Shown here one piece after another: positions 31,519 through 35,673 of a DNA stretch of 35,673 nucleotides. This stretch comes from Paraburkholderia polaris (GTDB taxonomy: Bacteria; Pseudomonadota; Gammaproteobacteria; Burkholderiales; Burkholderiaceae): NCBI RefSeq assembly GCF_012927345.1, contig NZ_JABBGJ010000067.1, positions 1-35,673 on the forward strand. The letters are read 5' to 3'. Every line of letters starts with the position of its first letter. Positions within the stretch are counted from its first letter, which is position 1. A model generated the notes under the pieces. The model was not told the origin of the DNA, ran no database searches, and saw nothing but the letters and a program-made list of their open reading frames with translations. The translations under genes and the position numbers were made by a program.

Positions 31519-32496
31519 GTGCGTAGCGTTGTCTATTCCTCTTTCGACAATCCCGCTGACGTGCTGCAGGTCGCGGAACGTCCCACGCCGAATCCCGGCG
31601 CGGGGCAGGTGCGCATCAAATCGACCTTGTCGCCGATCCACAATCACGACCTGTGGACGATTCGCGGTCAATACGGCTATAAGCCGCAACTGCCGGCCGT
31701 AGGCGGCACTGAAGTTGCCGGCGTGATCGACGCGATCGGCGAGGGTGTCGAACACGTGAAGCTGGGCCAACGCGTGGTGGTGGCCGGCATCTACGAAGCC
31801 TGGGCCGATTACGTTCTGGCGCCGGCGGCAGCAGTCATCCCGCTGCCCGACGCGATTAACGACGAAGTAGGTTGCCAGTTGATCGCCATGCCGTTGAGCG
31901 CGGTGATGTTGCTGGAATATCTGCATCTGGAACCCGGTCAGTGGTTCATTCAGAACACGGCGAACGGTGCGGTCGGTAAGACCCTGGCGATGCTGGCCAA
32001 CGCGCGCGGCATCAATGTGGTCAATCTGGTCCGGCGTGAGACGGGCATTGCGGAATTAGCCGAGGTGGGCATCGGCAACGCGGTGTCGACCGAAAGCGAT
32101 GGCTGGAAGAAGCAGGTTCGCGGCATCGTCGGCGATGCGCCGCTCGCGGCGGGTGTGGATTCGGTGGGTGGCGATGCCAGCGGCGACATCTTCAGTCTGC
32201 TTGGCGAAAACGGCACGCTGGTCTCGTTTGGCGCCATGTCCGGTCAGCCGATGCGGCTTAACTCCGGCGACGCGATCTTCAAGCAGGCGACCGTCAAGGG
32301 TTTCTGGGCGAGCAAGATTTCCGAGGTCACCTCGGGCGCGGATAAAGCGCGAATGATCGGCGAGCTGCTGACGCTAGCTGCGTCGGGCGAGTTGAAGCTG
32401 CCGGTCGAAGCCGTCTTCGATGTCGAGAACGCGGCGCAAGCGGCAGCGGCGAGCGAGAAGAGCGCACGCAAGGGCAAGGTGCTGCTGCGCTTCTAA
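31519..32496 (+). CDS. MDR-family NAD(P)H-dependent quinone/enoyl reductase
   Basis: This 325-residue medium-chain dehydrogenase/reductase lacks obvious catalytic zinc ligands and resembles the 2-enoyl thioester reductase / quinone oxidoreductase branch (PNPGAGQVRIKSTLSPIHNHDLWTIRGQYG, GGTEVAGVIDAIGEG, WFIQNTANGAVGKTLAMLANARG as nucleotide-binding region, FGAMSGQPM). The start is GTG at 31519, 7 bp after AGGAG; a TTG two codons earlier is less well placed. It reduces activated double bonds or quinones using NAD(P)H. Together with the TetR and GST genes this suggests electrophile defence, perhaps against quinones from aromatic degradation. Confidence 0.88.
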   Translation: MRSVVYSSFDNPADVLQVAERPTPNPGAGQVRIKSTLSPIHNHDLWTIRGQYGYKPQLPAVGGTEVAGVIDAIGEGVEHVKLGQRVVVAGIYEAWADYVLAPAAAVIPLPDAINDEVGCQLIAMPLSAVMLLEYLHLEPGQWFIQNTANGAVGKTLAMLANARGINVVNLVRRETGIAELAEVGIGNAVSTESDGWKKQVRGIVGDAPLAAGVDSVGGDASGDIFSLLGENGTLVSFGAMSGQPMRLNSGDAIFKQATVKGFWASKISEVTSGADKARMIGELLTLAASGELKLPVEAVFDVENAAQAAAASEKSARKGKVLLRF

Positions 32497-32535
32497 CGAG
32501 CAGACTAACGAGCTGAGGCGTTTCGCTGTATCGGC

Positions 32536-32549
32536 GCACAACGTTGTGC
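32536..32549. promoter_or_regulatory. Perfect 14-bp palindrome before the GST gene
   Basis: GCACAACGTTGTGC is perfectly self-complementary and lies 40 bp after the reductase stop and 122 bp before the GST start. It has the form of an operator for a dimeric regulator; which one is unknown. It differs from the TetR operator candidate at 30558. Confidence 0.55.
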
Positions 32550-32670
32550 CGTGCAGTGTCATGCCGCTGCAAGTTCACAAGATCCTTCCAATGTCTGCCC
32601 ACGACGAATCGTCGAGCGGTTTCGGAGCAGGCATTGGTCGCACTTTCTCTCACCGACTCAAAGCCAATCC

Positions 32671-33282
32671 ATGATCGAAGTCCATCACCTCAACGAATCC
32701 CGTTCGCGCCGCATTACCTGGCTGCTGGAAGAACTCGGCCTCGATTATCAGCTGGTTCAATATCAACGGAATCCGGAGACCCGTCTCGCTCCGCCGGAAC
32801 TGACGGCGATCCATCCGCTGGGCAAGGCCCCGGTGATTCGTGACGGCGAAAAGGTGGTGTTCGAGTCGGGCGCGATCGTGGACTATCTGATTCGCCGCCA
32901 TGGCGACGGCCGCCTTGCTCCGGCATACGGAACCGACGCGTACGACCGTTACGCGCAGTTTCTGCACTATGCGGAAGGCTCCGCCATGCTGCCGCTGATG
33001 TTGAAGGTTTACACGGCACGTCTTGGCGACGGTGCTGCTCCGTTACAACCCAGAATCGAAAGTGAGTTGCAGAATCACCTGGGTTTTCTGAATCAGGAAC
33101 TGGCCGGCCGCGACTACTTCATGGGCGATGAATTGACGGGTGTCGATATCCAACTCTCGTTCGTGGCTCAGACGTGCCTGAAGTTTTGCGGACGCGACGC
33201 GTTCCCGAATATCACTGCGTTTGTCGATCGTATCGAAGCGCGCCCCGCGTACCAACGCGCGATGGAAAAGGGCGGCGCGTAA
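32671..33282 (+). CDS. Glutathione S-transferase
   Basis: This 203-residue GST has an N-terminal thioredoxin-like domain (MIEVHHLNESRSRRITWLLEELGLDYQLVQYQR, then HPLGKAPVIRDGEKVVFESGAIVDYLI with the cis-Pro and the ESGAI glutathione-binding motif) and a helical C-terminal domain with FMGDELTGVDIQLSFVAQ. The catalytic residue region N-E-S-R-S resembles Ser-type bacterial GSTs. The start MIEVHHL at 32671 was chosen from the domain boundary, as no strong ribosome-binding site is visible and the upstream 40 residues look non-coding. It probably detoxifies electrophiles alongside the MDR reductase. Confidence 0.9.
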   Translation: MIEVHHLNESRSRRITWLLEELGLDYQLVQYQRNPETRLAPPELTAIHPLGKAPVIRDGEKVVFESGAIVDYLIRRHGDGRLAPAYGTDAYDRYAQFLHYAEGSAMLPLMLKVYTARLGDGAAPLQPRIESELQNHLGFLNQELAGRDYFMGDELTGVDIQLSFVAQTCLKFCGRDAFPNITAFVDRIEARPAYQRAMEKGGA

Positions 33283-33303
33283 GCGCCTACTTTCCACGAG
33301 CGC

Positions 33304-33891
33304 TTAAACCTCCAGTCCGGCTTCCTCATCGATCAATTCGGCGATGTCGTGAACATCCACGGTGCAGCCGGACTTGTTCTTCACACCCTGTCCCCAGGCC
33401 TGCACATGCACGCCTGGCGTCAGATACTCGACGAGTTCGGCGGCGGCATGCGGTGGCATGCGCAGCGACGTGCCGTCCTCCAGTAACGCGCCGCGCAATT
33501 CTCCTTTCGGCCCACAGAGCGGCATCACAACTTCGCCTTGCACGTCCATCGGCTCGCCGCCGTGTTCATGCCGATGCCCGTGTTCGTGCTTCGGGCCATG
33601 CTCACGATGGGGTGGACCTTCGTCGACGATCTCGACGCCTTGCTTCGTGACGAGCGAGACGGCCGCGACGAGGTCGGCGCCGCGTGGTTTCACGCCACGT
33701 ACGCGTACGCTGTCGCCTGGCGCAATGTGCCGTGCGATCTGTTTGCCCAGATGCGGTGGGAAATGAACCTGCTGTTGCGTACCGCCGGCGTGCTGAAGAA
33801 TGAAGCCGTCGGCGTCGCCGTGCGGATTGAGCAGGAACAGTACGACTTTGCCGCGCGTTTCGGGCAGGCAGGCGGGATCGATCCAATGCAT
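33304..33891 (-). CDS. Cytosolic two-domain beta-rich protein with a His-rich linker, function unknown
   Basis: This 195-residue protein is not one I can name. Two similar halves, each with the pattern of a small OB-fold-like barrel (VVLFLLNPHGDADGFILQHAGGTQQQVHFPPHLGKQIARHIAPGDSVRVRG and GEVVMPLCGPKGELRGALLEDGTSLRMPPHAAAELVEYLTPGVHVQAWG), flank a linker at 95-110 with seven His in 16 residues, a probable metal-binding stretch. No signal peptide. The start follows AAGGAG. It is a paralogue of the exported protein encoded 22 bp upstream and is its operon partner. Confidence 0.72.
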   Translation of the reverse strand: MHWIDPACLPETRGKVVLFLLNPHGDADGFILQHAGGTQQQVHFPPHLGKQIARHIAPGDSVRVRGVKPRGADLVAAVSLVTKQGVEIVDEGPPHREHGPKHEHGHRHEHGGEPMDVQGEVVMPLCGPKGELRGALLEDGTSLRMPPHAAAELVEYLTPGVHVQAWGQGVKNKSGCTVDVHDIAELIDEEAGLEV

Positions 33892-33913
33892 GGTTGGGCT
33901 CCTTGTTCGAAGG

Positions 33914-34780
33914 TTACTGGGGCAAATTGCCGTAAAGCACGGTGAGATTGCCGGGCGTGCCGAACGCGGTCGCCTGGAGCGACTCGCCGTAGCGATTGCG
34001 CGTGCCGTAGCCTTGCGCCGCGATCGTCGCGCCCGGTTGCAACAGACTGGCGAATTGCGCGGCGGCTGGGGGCGTCAGTTTGATGACAGTGCCATCGGTG
34101 AGCAGCACGCCGTCCGGTTCGCCGCGCGGCGCGCTGGTCACACGCAGTACGCGGCCCGTGGCATTGAGCTTGACAAGCCCGACGCCGGCGAGCGATTTCG
34201 GCAGACGCGGTGCATCGGCAGGCGGCGGTTGATCGACGATGCTGCGGCCGTTCTTCGCGTCGGCGATCTGTCTGGCCTTCAGGCTTCCGCCTGGCTGCGC
34301 AAGGCCGCTCACATTGACGGTGTCGCCCGGCGCAATCGCGGCGGCCACCTGATTGCCGATATGCGGTGGAAACGATACGAGAGTCGTGTCGGCCAGCAGA
34401 AGTCCGTCGACATCGCCTTCGGGGTTGATTAAAAAGCGCCTAACGACACCGCTCACCGTAGTGGGCACGCCGTCGCGCGGACCGCCGGCTCGCGGAGGTG
34501 GGGGCGGCATCGAAGCATTGGCGTTCGGTGCAGCAGGCGCCATCGCACCGCTGGCGTTCGGTGCAGCAGGTGGTATTGCACCGCCGGCGCTCGGTGCAGG
34601 AGGTGGTATTGCACGACCGGCGTTTGGCGGGGAAGGTGGTATCGAACCGCCGGCACTCGGCGGGGGCGGCGGCATCGGGCCGCTGTCCGGTGGGGACGCG
34701 GGCTGCGCCGCGCAGGCAGCGGTCGCTGCGATCACGGCGAACGCTGCCTGCGCGCGCACGATCGGGTTGAGACGGTTCAT
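33914..34780 (-). CDS. Exported two-domain beta-rich protein with a proline-rich repeat linker
   Basis: This 288-residue protein has a signal peptide (MNRLNPIVRAQAAFAVIAATAACAAQ; Cys23 could be lipidated but the lipobox is weak). A Pro/Ala/Gly linker follows (27-104) with five 11-residue repeats, and then two OB-like halves: GVVRRFLINPEGDVDGLLLADTTLVSFPPHIGNQVAAAIAPGDTVNVSG and GRVLRVTSAPRGEPDGVLLTDGTVIKLTPPAAAQFASLLQPGATIAAQGYG. The NPxGDxDGxxL...FPPHxGxQ block is shared with the cytosolic partner. The start has AGGAG. A sigma-54 promoter lies 37 bp upstream. A periplasmic or envelope role is implied; the biochemical function is unknown. Confidence 0.75.
   Translation of the reverse strand: MNRLNPIVRAQAAFAVIAATAACAAQPASPPDSGPMPPPPPSAGGSIPPSPPNAGRAIPPPAPSAGGAIPPAAPNASGAMAPAAPNANASMPPPPPRAGGPRDGVPTTVSGVVRRFLINPEGDVDGLLLADTTLVSFPPHIGNQVAAAIAPGDTVNVSGLAQPGGSLKARQIADAKNGRSIVDQPPPADAPRLPKSLAGVGLVKLNATGRVLRVTSAPRGEPDGVLLTDGTVIKLTPPAAAQFASLLQPGATIAAQGYGTRNRYGESLQATAFGTPGNLTVLYGNLPQ
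34508..34672 (-). repeat. Five 33-bp in-frame repeats coding for a Pro/Ala/Gly linker
   Basis: Residues 37-91 of the exported protein are five 11-residue units such as PPSPPNAGRAI, PPPAPSAGGAI and PPAAPNASGAM. They form an extended linker that could span the periplasm or peptidoglycan. Confidence 0.85.
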
Positions 34781-34816
34781 CGCTAGACTCCTTCGACAAT
34801 GTCGTGCAGGAGTCTT

Positions 34817-34832
34817 TGCAAGCGTTATGCCA
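34817..34832 (-). promoter_or_regulatory. Sigma-54 (-24/-12) promoter of the OB-like protein operon
   Basis: On the minus strand the sequence TGGCATAACGCTTGCA matches the sigma-54 consensus TGGCAYRNNNNTTGCW at every defined position. The -12 end is 37 bp from the start codon at 34780, leaving room for a short leader with the AGGAG ribosome-binding site. A sigma-54 activator gene fragment lies directly upstream. Confidence 0.85.
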
Positions 34833-34914
34833 TGCGGAACAGCCTTGTCGCATAAGGCTCTACGTCCAGGCGGCGACCTGCCGGTGTCGGCTCGCTGGAC
34901 GGAGGGTGTCTGCT

Positions 34915-35020
34915 ACATGGACACGGGCGGATGTTCGAATCAGATGTCTCAGCAACCGTTGCCACATGGACACTGGGCAGACGCTCAAAGCCGACATCTC
35001 AGCAGCTTGTTGCGATGGAC
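34915..35020. repeat. 49-bp tandem repeat, candidate upstream activator sites
   Basis: Units start at 34915 (ACATGGACAC), 34964 (ACATGGACAC) and 35013 (degenerate CGATGGAC). Each is preceded by a TCAGCA...GTTGC-like dyad (perfect GCAAC-C-GTTGC at 34952-34962 in the middle unit), and GTGTC/GACAC arms flank the first (34906-34910, 34920-34924). They lie 80-190 bp upstream of the sigma-54 promoter, the usual place for activator binding. Confidence 0.65.
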
Positions 35021-35022
35021 CG

Positions 35023-35378
35023 TTAGCCGAGCTTATAAGCCGCCATCTTCGTATAGAGCGACTGGCGGCTGATGCCGAGGCGGCGCGCCGCTTCGGCGCG
35101 ATTGCCCACGGTCTGCTGCAACGCGCGTTCGATGGCCGCGCGTTCCAGCCATTCGATCGCCTGGGGCAGCGGCAGATCGAGCAGCGCAGTGGGAATCTCG
35201 CCGGCCGAAGCGCGCGGCGTACTCAGAAAAGCCAGATCGTCTTCGGTCACGAGCGGGCCGCGCGCGAGCGCTGCGACACGTTCCATCGCGTTCTTCAACT
35301 CGCGCACGTTGCCTGGCCACGCGTACGCGAGGAGGCGTCGTTCGGCATCGCCGCTCAAGGTTCGCGCGGGCCCCGCTA
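35023..35378 (-). pseudogene. Sigma-54-dependent activator, C-terminal end separated by IS630
   Basis: The fragment encodes the end of the AAA+ domain (LSGDAERRLLAYAWPGNVRELKNAMERVAALARG, with the WPGNVREL motif of this family) and a Fis-type helix-turn-helix (ERAALQ-like helix, then VGNRAEAARRLGISRQSLYTKMAAYKLG). The reading frame is native up to 35378 (LAGPARTLSGDAERR) and then runs into the IS630 terminus. The sensor and ATPase domains are therefore detached, and the protein cannot activate transcription as encoded here. The rest may exist beyond the element, outside the window. The likely target is the sigma-54 promoter at 34817-34832. Confidence 0.85.
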
Positions 35379-35673
35379 GTGTTCCGTCCCAGAAATAACT
35401 TTACGTAAATTTGTATTGTTCTATGATCAAGTTCGTGACGAACAGGAGGCGATCATGGGACGCAAGGGGATCGAGGTTGTAGTGTCGGAACTGGAGCGAG
35501 AACAGCTGCTGTCCATGAGTCGCTCGCGTTCGTTGCCTCATTCTCTGGTGCGTCGGGCAAAGATTGTCCTGATGGCCGCTGACGGTCACACCACCACGGA
35601 AATTGCGATGCAGTGCGAAGTGACGCCACCGGCGATCACGCACTGGAAGAAGCGGTTTGTCGCTCAGGGGCTT
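35379..35673 (+). mobile_element. IS630-family insertion sequence, left part
   Basis: The junction is at a CTAG (35376-35379), the typical TA-containing target of IS630/Tc1-type elements. From there the sequence is clearly foreign to the regulator gene and begins TGTTCCGTCCCAGAAATAAC before the transposase gene. The right end is outside the window, so target duplication cannot be confirmed. Confidence 0.75.
35455..35673 (+). CDS. IS630-family transposase, N-terminal part
   Basis: The frame is open to the window edge (73 codons). It starts MGRKGIEVVVSELEREQL after AGGAGG and contains a helix-turn-helix: SRSLPHSLVRRAKIVLMAADGHTTTEIAMQCEVTPPAITHWKKRF, which is the usual N-terminal DNA-binding region of IS630 transposases. 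The DDE catalytic domain lies outside. Confidence 0.85.
   Translation, partial: MGRKGIEVVVSELEREQLLSMSRSRSLPHSLVRRAKIVLMAADGHTTTEIAMQCEVTPPAITHWKKRFVAQGL

Noticed and set aside
31311..31526. Plus-strand 71-codon frame rich in Gln, Lys, Ser and His over the repeat array
   Set aside because: It has no ribosome-binding site and overlaps the reductase start; it is another frame of the repeat.
31084..31926. Minus-strand open frame with SANGSASTALSA-type repeats resembling a surface adhesin
   Set aside because: The repeats come from translating the 36-bp array on the wrong strand; the frame also runs antisense through tetR and the reductase gene.
1..35673. tRNA, rRNA or riboswitch genes
   Set aside because: No cloverleaf, rRNA segment or known riboswitch core was recognised on either strand by eye; a covariance-model search was not possible.

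Overview
The window looks like a chromosomal or megaplasmid stretch from a GC-rich beta-proteobacterium of the Burkholderia/Paraburkholderia type. The basis is high GC with strong GC3, a Burkholderia-style general porin, a MocR regulator, lysine/alanine-rich histone-like proteins and many aromatic-catabolism genes. That assignment is inference from gene content only. The window is bracketed by insertion sequences: the 3' end of an IS701-type transposase at the left edge, and the 5' end of an IS630-type element that has cut into a regulator gene at the right edge.

Region 1 (1-6 kb) is mixed. It holds the IS remnant, a small acidic hypothetical protein, a DUF6496-like basic protein, a beta-alanine:pyruvate-type transaminase divergent from a MocR/GntR-aminotransferase regulator (with an array of AACTGT hexamers between them), a LysE/RhtB exporter, and a second basic protein with three 18-residue repeats.

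Region 2 (6.1-25.7 kb) is the main system: a large catabolic and uptake module. It has two paralogous FadR-type GntR regulators, a Rieske oxygenase with a divergent FMN/2Fe-2S reductase, an aldehyde dehydrogenase, a LigJ-type hydratase, a LigB-type extradiol dioxygenase, three consecutive RraA/LigK-like proteins, an HD-domain protein, a HisC-like aminotransferase, a complete Dpp/Opp-type ABC importer (two permeases, two ATPases, one binding protein) and a porin. No LigA, LigC or LigI homologue is seen. The chemistry therefore most resembles a gallate-type route, in which ring cleavage gives oxalomesaconate directly, followed by hydration and aldol cleavage to pyruvate and oxaloacetate. Why an HD protein, an aminotransferase and a peptide-type importer belong to it is unexplained and suggests an unusual, possibly nitrogen-containing or conjugated, aromatic substrate. 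AT-rich boxes with a shared core lie at five promoter regions of this module, including a perfect GTATAAC-N9-GTTATAC dyad upstream of the binding-protein gene. This argues for one GntR-controlled regulon.

Region 3 (25.7-30.4 kb) is a gentisate module: gentisate 1,2-dioxygenase, fumarylpyruvate hydrolase, a zeta-GST maleylpyruvate isomerase and a MarR regulator on the minus strand, divergent from a PhzS-like FAD monooxygenase that probably makes the gentisate. The intergenic space holds a perfect 12-bp palindrome and a degenerate second copy.

Region 4 (30.6-33.3 kb) is a TetR / MDR-family reductase / GST group, probably for electrophile or quinone stress. A 36-bp tandem repeat lies directly after tetR, in its reading frame.

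Region 5 (33.3-35.7 kb) encodes two related proteins on the minus strand, one exported with a proline-rich linker and one cytosolic with a His-rich linker. A full-match sigma-54 promoter lies upstream, then a 49-bp tandem repeat, then the C-terminal end of a sigma-54 activator whose AAA+ part is separated by the IS630 insertion at a CTAG site.
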